Under the pieces are notes generated by a model. That model searched no databases and was not told the origin of the DNA. It saw only the letters and a list, made by a program, of their open reading frames with translations. Positions 26,547-35,139 of a DNA stretch of 64,000 bases are shown in pieces. Position numbers and translations under genes: made by a program. Origin of the DNA: Akkermansiaceae bacterium (GTDB lineage Bacteria > Verrucomicrobiota > Verrucomicrobiia > Verrucomicrobiales > Akkermansiaceae). Position 1 is the first letter of the stretch, and each line of letters begins with the position of its first letter. The stretch spans positions 806,001 to 870,000 of the forward strand of contig CAJJBQ010000002.1 of assembly GCA_905182405.1 (NCBI GenBank), given 5' to 3'.

Positions 26547-27972
26547 TGGCTAGAACTTCGGCCAATTTGGCAACGGTCTCCTTGTTCTGCTCGAGGCCGC
26601 CGAGGTTCTTCATCTCCTGCGGATCCTTCCGGTGGTCGTAGAGTTCGCGATGCAAAACCTTTCCATCCAATCCCTCGCGCCACTCGACGTAACGATGGGT
26701 ATCCGTACGGACGGCATAGCCCATGACGTCCCCCGATCCGCGATGCCGGTGAGACTTCAACGAACGGGGATACTGGGTAAAGGCAGCATTTTTCCAAATC
26801 AGCCCAGGATTTTCCATCAAGGGCGTCAGGCTTATTCCCTCCAGGCCGGCCGGTGCCTTCAGCCCGCAAAGTCGGACCAAGGTAGGATAAACGTCCACCA
26901 ATTCGACCAAGGCCCCGGATCTTTTGCCCGCTTTGATTTTTTCGGGATAGCGCAAGAGCAAGGGGACCCGGGCGGACAGCTCGTAGTTATTGGCCTTGGT
27001 CCACAAGCCCTGTTCCCCCAAATGAAAACCATGATCCCCCCATAGACAAACGACCGTATTTTCAGCAAGGCCGGAAGCTTCCAATTGCTTGAGGAGGCGT
27101 CCGACCAAGGCGTCGACGTAGCTCACGCAGGCATAGTAACCATGCCTGAGCTCCCTGATCTTTTTTTCGCTCAACTTACCGTCTTGCGGAACGTCGGTGT
27201 ATCCTTCCAGTTCTCTCCAACTTCGGGTCGCCAACTCGGGGGCCCCCTCGGGATGTCCGGGGTTTGCCGGGAAGGGAATCTTCTCCCGGTCGTAAAGGTC
27301 CCAATATTTCTTCGGGGCGCAAAAGGGAAGGTGTGGCTTCTTGAACCCAACCGCCAGAAAGAAGGGGGAGGAATTTTCACCATGTTGCCTCAAGGCTTTT
27401 TCTGCCTCCTCGCAGATCAGACCATCCAGATAGGTCCCGTCGGGCACCTCCGCGCTTTCCGATGCGCTTCTCTTCAATCCCTTACCCTTGAGGTTCCTTG
27501 CGGTCGCATAGCGGAATCTCGGATCGCGGTTTACCTCATGGACAGGATCGACGCTCCAGGAGACCGGATCCTTGGAAGGGGAACCGCTCCCATGGAGAAT
27601 CTTTCCGATCGACCGAGTATGGTAACCGTTTTGCTTGAAGAGCTGAGGAAGGGTGACCGCATCGGGAACGGCCTTCCTAAAATGAGTAACCAGGTCCCAT
27701 ACCCGGATCGAGTCCGGACGACGGCCGGTCATCAGCGAGAGACGGGATGGACTGCAAACGGCCAATTGACAATAGGCCCGCTCGAAAAGGATGCCCTCCC
27801 GGGCAAGCTTGTCCAAATTCGGAGTGACCGCGGTCTTGTCACCATAGCACCCCAAAGCCGGACGCAGATCATCGACCGCAACAAACAAGATGTTGGGTCG
27901 CTCGCTCGCCCACAAGGTCGCCGACAGGAAAATCGATAGGCTGTGAGCGGCGGTTTTTAGGAAGCCAATCAT
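26503..27972 (-). CDS. Exported formylglycine sulfatase, iduronate-2-sulfatase-like
   Basis: 489 residues with signal peptide (FLKTAAHSLSIFLSATLWA). RPNILFVAVDDLRP carries the first metal-binding Asp pair; Cys73 in CSPSRLSLMTG is the formylglycine site. Further motifs are GKILHGSG, WGDHGFHLGEQGLW and ELYDHRKDPQEMKNL near the end. It is similar in layout to the sulfatase that follows and overlaps it, so the two are probably co-transcribed and act on the same sulfated polymer at different positions. Substrate cannot be read from sequence. A separate anaerobic or aerobic formylglycine-generating enzyme is not in the window. Confidence 0.9.
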   Translation of the reverse strand: MIGFLKTAAHSLSIFLSATLWASERPNILFVAVDDLRPALGCYGDKTAVTPNLDKLAREGILFERAYCQLAVCSPSRLSLMTGRRPDSIRVWDLVTHFRKAVPDAVTLPQLFKQNGYHTRSIGKILHGSGSPSKDPVSWSVDPVHEVNRDPRFRYATARNLKGKGLKRSASESAEVPDGTYLDGLICEEAEKALRQHGENSSPFFLAVGFKKPHLPFCAPKKYWDLYDREKIPFPANPGHPEGAPELATRSWRELEGYTDVPQDGKLSEKKIRELRHGYYACVSYVDALVGRLLKQLEASGLAENTVVCLWGDHGFHLGEQGLWTKANNYELSARVPLLLRYPEKIKAGKRSGALVELVDVYPTLVRLCGLKAPAGLEGISLTPLMENPGLIWKNAAFTQYPRSLKSHRHRGSGDVMGYAVRTDTHRYVEWREGLDGKVLHRELYDHRKDPQEMKNLGGLEQNKETVAKLAEVLANGWRGALPPDTSKP

Positions 27973-28156
27973 CGTAAGTTTTTACTCTGGTGTGCGCTGT
28001 GAAAAATTTGCGGCTTGGAATCAAGGGGAAGGCGAGCACGACCCCATACCCTTGATGATGAGAGTGTCGCGACCTCAGCTTTGGAATCAAGACAAAGCGG
28101 CCGTTCAAAGTGGGGGTGCAGCGCGACTGAGATTGCTCACAGTGGCATGCTTCGGA

Positions 28157-29455
28157 TCAGCTCAAGCTCACCATCCCAGTGCTGTCACCGATGCGGTTGC
28201 GCTTGACTCCCATCACCTTGGCCATCGACCTCCAGAGATTGGCGATCGGCGTGCCTGCGGGTGACTTGAGATGGCGATCCGGTGTGATGGCGCCGCCGGC
28301 GCCTCCTGCGATCACGACCGGGAGGTCAGTGCAGATGTGCAGCGCTGCGTCGCTCAAGCCAGAGCCAAGCAGGAACATCGAGTTGTCTAACAAGGTGGTG
28401 CCGTCACCGTCTTCGACCGCATCCATCTTCGCTACGAGCCGGGCAAACTGCTCGACGTGAAAGCGGTCGAGGCGCTCGAGATCTTGCCGCACGTTCTCAT
28501 TTCCCTGCCCGTGGGTCATGCCGTGATGTTGGATGGGCTTGTCAAACAGGCCGTGCACCATCAACGGCGTCCCCCAGCGTTCAGGCGAGCTCATGATGGA
28601 GGCGACTCGGGTGAGGTCGGTGCGCAGGGCGAGAATCATGAGATCGCCCATCACTTGGATAAACTCGTCGCGCGCCATCGCCTGCCACGGCCTGGTCGGC
28701 GGGGCGAGCTCGAGCTTGTCGAATTCCGCCTGGCGTTTGGTGACGCGTTCGATCTGGCGTTCGACGGTCCTGACACTTTCCAAATACTCGTCGAGCTTCT
28801 CCTGATCGCCGCGGCCGAGTTCGCGGTCAAGGGACTTAGCGTCATTCAGGACGACGTCGAGAACGCTACGGTGCGCGGCGTTTTCTCTGACTGAGAAAAG
28901 GCGGTCGAACACGCGCTGCGGGTCGCGCAGGGAGCGGGCGACGTGGCCGTGGCCATACCACGAAATGTTGTCGAAGTAGACCGATTCTCTGTTGTCCTCG
29001 TACGGGTTACAGCTGAGTTCGAGCGAGCGGAAAGCGGTGTGTTTGCCGGCCTCGGCGGCGATGATCTGATCGATGGTCGTCTTCAGTGGGTAGCCGGCGG
29101 GCGAGAGCTCGTCTGGTGCCGCGCTACTGAGCCAGCAGGCGCCGGCTTGCGCATGGCCATCGGTGCCGGCGACTTTGATGCGGTCGAGATTGGTGAACAG
29201 CGTGCACTTCTCTCGGACGGGTGCTAGCGGCTTGAGAGTTGGGCTCAGAGTGTAGCCTTTACCTTCGTCCTGCGGGTGCCACGAGCGTTGGACGACGCCG
29301 TTGGGAATGTAGAAAAATGCGGTACGGATCGGTGGCTTCGCTTCCAATTTTGCAGCCTGCCCACGGCCGCTCATGATCTCAAGGAAGGGCAGTGTTAATG
29401 TCGCCCCGGCTCCGCGGAGGACGGAGCGCCGGGATAGGTTTCTCAGTTTGGCCAT
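28157..29455 (-). CDS. DUF1552 exported protein (partner of DUF1592 protein)
   Basis: 432 residues. A Tat-type N-terminus (SRRSVLRGAGATLTLPFLE) is followed by the DUF1552 fold: RTAFFYIPNGVVQRSWHP, KCTLFTNLDRIKVAGTDGHAQ, GTTLLDNSMFLLGSGLSD and ITPDRHLKSPAGTPIANLW. In this phylum and in Planctomycetota, DUF1552 proteins nearly always sit beside a DUF1592 cytochrome-like protein, as here: the start codon shares a base with the upstream stop (TAATG). The fold resembles alkaline phosphatase/sulfatase-type proteins. The biochemical role is unknown; it may be an exported hydrolase acting with its haem partner. Confidence 0.88.
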   Translation of the reverse strand: MAKLRNLSRRSVLRGAGATLTLPFLEIMSGRGQAAKLEAKPPIRTAFFYIPNGVVQRSWHPQDEGKGYTLSPTLKPLAPVREKCTLFTNLDRIKVAGTDGHAQAGACWLSSAAPDELSPAGYPLKTTIDQIIAAEAGKHTAFRSLELSCNPYEDNRESVYFDNISWYGHGHVARSLRDPQRVFDRLFSVRENAAHRSVLDVVLNDAKSLDRELGRGDQEKLDEYLESVRTVERQIERVTKRQAEFDKLELAPPTRPWQAMARDEFIQVMGDLMILALRTDLTRVASIMSSPERWGTPLMVHGLFDKPIQHHGMTHGQGNENVRQDLERLDRFHVEQFARLVAKMDAVEDGDGTTLLDNSMFLLGSGLSDAALHICTDLPVVIAGGAGGAITPDRHLKSPAGTPIANLWRSMAKVMGVKRNRIGDSTGMVSLS

Positions 29456-32028
29456 TATTCAGATTCTAATGCGTTTGATCGGTGGAGGAAAGGGTAGCTT
29501 TTTGCGATTGCCCCGACAACGACCGAGAATTGCCCGCGCGCGTCGAGCACCTCGCGCAGGATGTCATCGACCGCCGGTTTGTCGGCCAGTTCGAGTTCGC
29601 GACCTAGTGCATACGATAACAGGTGCTCGCTGAAGGCGCGCATGAACCATTTGGGGTTGGCCAAAATTGCGTCCTTGAGCCCGACGGCGTCGTCGAACTT
29701 CTCCCGTCCGAAGAGCTGTCCGCTGGAGTCGATTGGTAGACCGGATGGGTATTTGTCGCGCCAGCGCCCGACGGCGTCGAAGTTTTCCAAGGCGAATCCG
29801 AGCGGGTCGATCTTCTGGTGACACGCGACGCAGCTCTGGTTGACTTGGTGTGCGATGAGGCGCTGCCGCAAGGTCTGACCGGAAGCCTCGATTTTGGCAT
29901 CATCCGACTCGATCTCGGGAATGTTGTCGGGCGGCGGCGGCGGCGGTTTGTTGAAAATCACACCCGCGACCCAAGCGCCACGCGTGATGGGGGTGGTGCG
30001 CAGCGGCGAGGAGTTCATGGTCAAGGTAGCGGCACAGGTGATGACGCCGCCCTCGCGACGGTTGTTCACTGGGACCCGGTGGTAGACCACGCCCATGGTG
30101 CTGAAACGATTGGGATTTGCTTTACCTCTAAATGGAACACCTGGGGCATACCAAGATGACATGTCGCCTGTGCGGTAGGAGTAGTTCGAGTCTACCAGCA
30201 ACATGATGGATCGGTCCTCGACCATGATGCTCTCGAACAACAGCAGAGGTTCGACCATTGTCTGGAGACCGAGTTTCCATTGTTCACATCCGATGCGGGC
30301 GTAGTAGGGCTCAAAGCGTTCGAAGTCGGGCACGGCGGTGATCAATCGATCGAGCCGCAGCCACTGGCGGGCAAAGTTTTCGGAAAGGGATTTCGACCGC
30401 CGGTCGAGCAGCATGCGCTCGACTTGCATGGAATAAATTTCTTGATCCGCGAGCGTGCCATCGCGCGCGGCGGCGAGCAGTTGTTCGTCCGGGATGCTAC
30501 TCCAGAGGAAAAAGGAGAGGCGTCCCGCCAGCTCGTAGGGCGCGAGCGGTTTTGCCTCGTCCTGCTTTCGCTCAAGCAAATAGAGGAAGCGCGGGGAGGC
30601 TAAGATCGCAGCAACCGTGGTTTTCATGGCAGCGCTGAAGTCGCCGCGCTCCGCCTCGCGATCGAAGAGGCGCGCGTAGCGCTCGAGCGTTTCGGATTCG
30701 ATGGGCTTGCGGAAGGCGCGCTCGAGGAAAGGTGCGAGACGTTCTCGTGCGGTCGCCGACCACTTGGCGAGATCGCTGCCCGCGCGGAAGAGCGTGCCCG
30801 TTCGCGCCGAGTATCTATCGAACTCTGGGCTCTCGACGACCGAGCGAGAGAGATTAAGAAAGCTCTCCATTAGGATGGGCGAGAAACCGAGTTCGTCTCC
30901 GCGGTTGTTGAAGCCGTGTTCGGACTGCAGGTCAATCGCGAACGGCACGACTCCGGTGAGAAGAGGCTGTTCAATCTGGTTTTTTCCGAGCGCGCGGTTC
31001 CCAAGATGGATTGAGTCGGGCAGGCTGCCAGACGCGGGATCGTAGTAGGCGCGATACGCCCGGATGGTCTTCTCGGGCAGCGGATAGATGTCGCCCTTGA
31101 GCTGGAGTAGGTCGCGCACCGCGTTGTTGTACTCATACCGGTTCATTCGCCGCATCACGATTGGCGGTAACGACTGTTCCTTCTGCAGGTGCTCGCCAAG
31201 GTAACCCGAAAACAGCGATACTAGCTTGGAATATTCTTTTTCATCGGGTTGCGTCTCGTCTTCCGGGGGCATCTCGCGAAATTCCAGCACGTCGTTCAAC
31301 TGGCGTAGTAACTCGGGCTGAGCGAGAAAATCGTCTTTCGATTTCAGCCGCAATAGGTCGACTTTTCCTTTGATTTTTCCTTTCTCGCCATGGCAACGAT
31401 AGCAATGCTCTGCTAGCAACGGCTGCAGGAATTCAAAGGTCGCGGTATGAAGCGCAGCCGGAGTATCCACGGCTGGCGGCAACACTTTTTCAGGCTCTGG
31501 CGGCGGGTCGAGCTCCATTACTTTGAGATAGTCGATTCCCAACAGGTAGCGATTGTCCTGGAAAGCTTTCGCTCTCGGATTCTTTCCAGTCAGCTCGCAA
31601 CGCAGCTTCTGTTCGCCGGCAGCCAACTCCATCTCGCCCAGCTTGATCAGCTCCGTCGGTTCAACTTTGTGCCCGAACAGATCGACTCCCTTGCGCAGTT
31701 CCTTGCCGTTCACCCGAATCGTGAACACACCGTAGTCGACCGCCTTTGTCATCTTCAACGAGAGCGAGTAACGCCCGCCACGCTTGACGCTGAATTGTGT
31801 CTCCATCGCATGACCAGGCTCGCCGTGCCACAGCAGATGCGCGTCGCCGCTCCACCCACCCCCGAAGACCTTCATGTCTTGGCTCCGCGCGTCTTTTGCG
31901 AACGGCAACCACTCACCCTCGATGATTCCATCGCTCACCACTGCCGGCAACCGACCGCGCACGCTATGGTAGTCGGCACCCGCATGAAACGCCATGGCTA
32001 TCATACAGAGGAGAATCCAAAACTTCAC
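29455..32028 (-). CDS. DUF1587/1592/1588/1585 protein with two CxxCH haem motifs
   Basis: I choose GTG at 32028 (VKFWILLCMIAMAFHAGA, a good signal peptide) because the longer frame from 32151 starts inside repeat copy 7. The protein has about 857 residues: a carbohydrate-binding-like beta domain first (GGRYSLSLKM region), a cytochrome-type segment with CYRCHGEKG, DUF1587 (RRMNRYEYNNAVRDLL), DUF1595, DUF1592 (ELAGRLSFFLWSSIPDEQLL), DUF1588 (FSTMGVVYHRVPVNNRREGG) and DUF1585 at the C-terminus with CVACHQKIDPLGFALENFD. These proteins are thought to be periplasmic redox proteins of polymer breakdown, but no reaction is proven. Translationally coupled to the DUF1552 gene. Confidence 0.9.
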   Translation of the reverse strand: MKFWILLCMIAMAFHAGADYHSVRGRLPAVVSDGIIEGEWLPFAKDARSQDMKVFGGGWSGDAHLLWHGEPGHAMETQFSVKRGGRYSLSLKMTKAVDYGVFTIRVNGKELRKGVDLFGHKVEPTELIKLGEMELAAGEQKLRCELTGKNPRAKAFQDNRYLLGIDYLKVMELDPPPEPEKVLPPAVDTPAALHTATFEFLQPLLAEHCYRCHGEKGKIKGKVDLLRLKSKDDFLAQPELLRQLNDVLEFREMPPEDETQPDEKEYSKLVSLFSGYLGEHLQKEQSLPPIVMRRMNRYEYNNAVRDLLQLKGDIYPLPEKTIRAYRAYYDPASGSLPDSIHLGNRALGKNQIEQPLLTGVVPFAIDLQSEHGFNNRGDELGFSPILMESFLNLSRSVVESPEFDRYSARTGTLFRAGSDLAKWSATARERLAPFLERAFRKPIESETLERYARLFDREAERGDFSAAMKTTVAAILASPRFLYLLERKQDEAKPLAPYELAGRLSFFLWSSIPDEQLLAAARDGTLADQEIYSMQVERMLLDRRSKSLSENFARQWLRLDRLITAVPDFERFEPYYARIGCEQWKLGLQTMVEPLLLFESIMVEDRSIMLLVDSNYSYRTGDMSSWYAPGVPFRGKANPNRFSTMGVVYHRVPVNNRREGGVITCAATLTMNSSPLRTTPITRGAWVAGVIFNKPPPPPPDNIPEIESDDAKIEASGQTLRQRLIAHQVNQSCVACHQKIDPLGFALENFDAVGRWRDKYPSGLPIDSSGQLFGREKFDDAVGLKDAILANPKWFMRAFSEHLLSYALGRELELADKPAVDDILREVLDARGQFSVVVGAIAKSYPFLHRSNALESE

Positions 32029-32106
32029 ACCGGTGATTTTACCATCGATTAGTTCATCGGTAAAGCTCGTTGAGAAGCTCGAGGCGAGCGTGTAGAGCCA
32101 ATGAGC

Positions 32107-32182
32107 AACCCCCTTTCTCCCCCCTCCGCTCCGGTCCGAAGGCGCCTTCAAGGCCCTCCCGCCAAAAGCAATTTCCTAGCAG
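32107..32182 (+). repeat. Dispersed 75-bp repeat, copy 7
   Basis: AACCCCCTTTCTCCC to CAATTTCCTAGCAG. It lies between the start of the DUF1592 gene and the 3' end of the DUF445 gene, both minus strand. Confidence 0.95.
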
Positions 32183-32229
32183 TTAAATATGAATTGGATC
32201 AGGCGTCTCGTTCCACGAGACCAGTTGAT

Positions 32230-32982
32230 CTAGAGAAACAAGTGTGTCAGCAGGCCAATCAGCCCGCCAAAGACACCACCCCAGACGACCAGCCAGCCAA
32301 GGTGTTTCTGAATCATGTCTTGCACAATGGTCTTCACCATCTGTGGCGTGAGTTCTTCGAGGCGACGATTGACGATGGCTTCCACCTTAGCGGTGACGTC
32401 TGCAGCATTGTTACCGTTGTCAGATTGCATGCTTTCTTGAATGGCATCCGTCAACTTGGGCGATTCAACAATGGCTGTCAGCTCATTGTTCATGTTCTCT
32501 TTAAAAGGCTCTTTGAGTGGGTCCAGGGCGGCCGCACCACCAAGCATGCCTAACATGCCACCCATCGGCGAAGCCATGACAGCATCGACGAGCGCACTGA
32601 ACAGACGCTCATGATCGACCAAGGCGAGGATGGGCTCGGGCTTGAGTTGGATGCTGGTGTCATTGCTCTGAGTCTTGAAGAAGCTCTCCACGTTCTGCAC
32701 GGTGAAGAACTCATTCATGATCAAATTGCGAATGCCGCCTTTGAATTCCTCGAAGCGGCTCGGCACCACACCAGAGCCATAGAGACCCGGTACTTTCTCG
32801 AACAGCATGTGAATGGCCAACCAATTCGTGATGGCACCAGACGCTGCGAACAGGCCAATGGCGCGTAAGGGTCCAGCTAGGGCATGATCACCCGGTAAGA
32901 CGAAGCCAATGATGATGACGACGATGGATAGAAGATTGGTAGCTAGGCTCTTGTTCACTTCAGGGTTTGGATGACACAACAC
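32230..32982 (-). CDS. DUF445 family membrane protein
   Basis: 250 residues. Two hydrophobic N-terminal helices (NLLSIVVIIIGFVLPG and the stretch around LRAIGLFAASGAITNWLAIHMLF) carry the DUF445 hallmark TNWLAI-x-MLF. A middle helical domain with FEEFKGGIRNLIMNEFF and ALVDAVMASPMGGMLG follows, and the C-terminus has a membrane helix pair (HLGWLVVWGGVFGGLIGLLTHLF). DUF445/YheB-like proteins are widespread with no agreed function. It appears intact and monocistronic. The first nine residues before VNKSLATN may be untranslated if a GTG at that Val is used. Confidence 0.8.
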   Translation of the reverse strand: MLCHPNPEVNKSLATNLLSIVVIIIGFVLPGDHALAGPLRAIGLFAASGAITNWLAIHMLFEKVPGLYGSGVVPSRFEEFKGGIRNLIMNEFFTVQNVESFFKTQSNDTSIQLKPEPILALVDHERLFSALVDAVMASPMGGMLGMLGGAAALDPLKEPFKENMNNELTAIVESPKLTDAIQESMQSDNGNNAADVTAKVEAIVNRRLEELTPQMVKTIVQDMIQKHLGWLVVWGGVFGGLIGLLTHLFL

Positions 32983-33071
32983 CTCTCAAGGTGCAAGATG
33001 AGTTTCGCCGCGAAATCCTGACATCGTGCTTAGATTGACCAAGCACGCAGTCTGGATACAGTAATCGGGTT

Positions 33072-33146
33072 ATGAACATGCCCCGTATCTTCATTCTTGC
33101 TGGGCTTCTGTGCTCAGTGCTTGGTCTCATGCCGCTCCAGGCTCAT
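33072..33146 (+). other. Isolated signal-peptide coding fragment
   Basis: ATG at 33072 starts MNMPRIFILAGLLCSVLGLM and then PLQA, a textbook signal peptide. The frame continues only into DNA that codes on the other strand for the aminopropyltransferase-like remnant. It may be the 5' end of an exported gene whose body was lost in a rearrangement. Chance cannot be excluded for so short a piece. Confidence 0.3.
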
Positions 33147-33648
33147 CTCAAGTCTCGGCGTGGCCTCAGCCAACCAGAAAGCGAGCCGTCCGTCTTCTGT
33201 GAGTGCTTCACCCAAGGTTTGGAAAAATTGTGGGGTGTAGAGCCGCTCGTTGCTCTTGGTGACATGCATGTCAGGGGCGGCGTCGATATCGATCAAGATC
33301 GCGTCGTAGTGCGTCTCACTGCCGCGATTGGCGAGGCAGCCGAACAAATCGCCCTGATAGATCTCGGTGCGTGAGTCGTCTAACAAAGGGCCGTTGTGCT
33401 CGACCAAGAAAGTACGGTTCCACTCGATAATTTCAGGCACTAGCTCAGCGATTTCAATAGTGGCTGGGCTACCGACCAGCTCCAGTGCACGTTTGAGAGT
33501 GAAGCCCATACCGAGCCCGCCGATGAGGGCGTGATGGGGCGTCTGCTAGGAGCGTTGCGCACCCCTTCTCGGCCAGGATTTGTTCAGAAAATGTCAGAGC
33601 CGTGCTCATCAAATCCACGCGATCGTTCTTGAGATAGACCTTACAAAC
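33114..33648 (-). pseudogene. Spermidine/spermine-synthase-like remnant, frameshifted
   Basis: The 3' part (stop at 33114) reads GGLGMGFTLKRALELVG, IEIAELVPEIIEWNR, YDAILIDIDAAPDMHV and TEDGRLAFWLAEA. This is the nucleotide-binding core of a spermidine-synthase-like methyltransferase fold. The 5' part (DLMSTALTFSEQILAEKGCATLLADA) is in another frame, the shift lying near 33533. The frame enters repeat copy 8 at its 5' end, so the N-terminal strands and start codon are gone. Both defects make it non-functional. Confidence 0.7.
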
Positions 33649-33724
33649 AACCTCCTTTCGCCCCCCTTCGCTCCGGTCCAAATGCGCCTTCAAGGCCCTC
33701 CCGCCAAAAGCAAATTCCTAGCAG
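33649..33724 (+). repeat. Dispersed 75-bp repeat, copy 8
   Basis: AACCTCCTTTCGCCC to AAGCAAATTCCTAGCAG. On its left a spermidine-synthase-like gene is broken; on its right the intact DUF1552 gene ends 8 bp away. Confidence 0.95.
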
Positions 33725-33731
33725 TTCAAAC

Positions 33732-35138
33732 TTAGACCATGAACTGTTGAATCGCGCCGGTTTGTTTGAGGCGATTGCGCTGCATGGTCAGGTCGAGGTC
33801 ACCGTAGTGCTCGATTGGATTGCCGTAGGCGTTGAGCAGGGTGGTGAACCAGTTGCTTTGGGTCATGTGTCCCTCGGTGCCGTGGAATGGCAGACGGATG
33901 TATCGGCCGGCGATGTCGAGCTTGGAGTTCTTGCCAGTCAGCACGACCATGGGGGCCTCGGTGTCCGGGGAGTGGTGGCCGGCGCCGGTCTCGGGCATGT
34001 AGATGATGGTGGTGTTGTCGAACATCGTGCCCTTGCCCTCGGGGATGGCCTTGAGTTTGGTGACCAAGGTGTTCACCTGCTTCATGTGGTGGGTTTTGAT
34101 GACGTCACGCATGAACGCCGAACGACCACCCTGTCCGTGACCGACAGCGTGAATATTGGTCTTCTCCTCATTTTCAGGAAGCGAGGTGATGTCGGTGCCT
34201 AAGTCATCAATGGTGTAGGTCACCACGTTGGTCAGGCCTGATGCGAGCGCGGAGATGATGATGTCGGTGTAGGCGGCTTGCTTTTGCATAAGAGTGGCAT
34301 CGGAACCACCATTGGCGTGGATCGGATCGATTTTGGGCAAGTGCTTGGTGATGACATCACCCAGCGCGGCGACTTTCGTGTTGCGGTCACGGATCGATTG
34401 GAGTGAGTCGACCTGGTCACTGATCTTCAGCCGCTCTTCATCCTTGAGTCCGGTGAGCCGGCGGGACTCCTGATCGTAGAGGTAATTGAGCAGGGAGTTG
34501 TCGGAAGCCACTTCATCGGTGTTGGTGACTGACTTAAACAACTCGTTGTAGGCCGTCATGGGGTCGGCATAGCAGTAGTTGCGCTGCTTGGGAGCAGGCG
34601 CTGAATACCCTGAGACAATCCCCGTGCGGTGGTCACGTCCGTGAGGCACCGCTAGCGACATTTCCACATGGCCGAAGGGCGAAGGGAAAAGTTTCGCGAG
34701 TTCGAAGTCCACGGTGGCCCACTTGATGTTGCTGAGGATATTGCGTCCCGCCTTGTAGGCTCCCATGCAGCCGGAGTAAGAATAATGTCCGCCGCCTGAG
34801 ATCGACATTGAGATGCCGTGGAGGATGGTCATGTTCTCCTTGTGTCCGTCGAGCGCATTGAGCCAATCGGGCAGCTCGTGTTGGTCCAGATCCAGCTCGA
34901 AGGCCTGTTTCTCATCGTGCTTCTTTTTCTGCTCCGATGAAAAGGATTTCAACCCGAACTGATTGGCCAGGTTCCCGTTCGACTTACGAACAAAGACAAA
35001 ACGATGCGGGAAGCCAGCCGAATTGACCGGAGCGACCTGTGCCGGAGCGGCAAGCAGATTACTGAATGATGGGGTGAGCGCCAGACCTGTGGCCCCCAGC
35101 GTGGTTTTCTTAAAGAATTCGCGGCGATTGGTAGTCAT
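33732..35138 (-). CDS. DUF1552 exported protein, second pair
   Basis: 468 residues with a Tat-like signal (NRREFFKKTTLGATGLALTP). It then follows the DUF1552 pattern: HRFVFVRKSNGNLANQFGL, ENMTILHGISMSISGGGHYSYSGCMGAY, MFDNTTIIYMPETGAGHHS and GRYIRLPFHGTEGHMTQSNW. It is longer than, and only distantly similar to, the DUF1552 protein at 28157, so the two pairs are not a recent duplication. Its ATG lies 1 bp after the stop of the DUF1592 gene upstream, implying coupled translation. Role unknown, presumed periplasmic. Confidence 0.85.
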   Translation of the reverse strand: MTTNRREFFKKTTLGATGLALTPSFSNLLAAPAQVAPVNSAGFPHRFVFVRKSNGNLANQFGLKSFSSEQKKKHDEKQAFELDLDQHELPDWLNALDGHKENMTILHGISMSISGGGHYSYSGCMGAYKAGRNILSNIKWATVDFELAKLFPSPFGHVEMSLAVPHGRDHRTGIVSGYSAPAPKQRNYCYADPMTAYNELFKSVTNTDEVASDNSLLNYLYDQESRRLTGLKDEERLKISDQVDSLQSIRDRNTKVAALGDVITKHLPKIDPIHANGGSDATLMQKQAAYTDIIISALASGLTNVVTYTIDDLGTDITSLPENEEKTNIHAVGHGQGGRSAFMRDVIKTHHMKQVNTLVTKLKAIPEGKGTMFDNTTIIYMPETGAGHHSPDTEAPMVVLTGKNSKLDIAGRYIRLPFHGTEGHMTQSNWFTTLLNAYGNPIEHYGDLDLTMQRNRLKQTGAIQQFMV

Positions 35139-35139
35139 A

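Noticed and set aside
33520..33550. A minimal repeat end (CCTAGCAG on the minus strand) at the frameshift in the spermidine-synthase-like remnant
   Set aside because: Only 8 bases match, which is expected about twice by chance in a window of this size on both strands.
17521..33724. The repeats as transcription terminators
   Set aside because: Copies 4, 7 and 8 do lie just past gene ends, but there is no U-tract in either direction, the hairpin is short, and other copies lie upstream of genes or inside broken ones.
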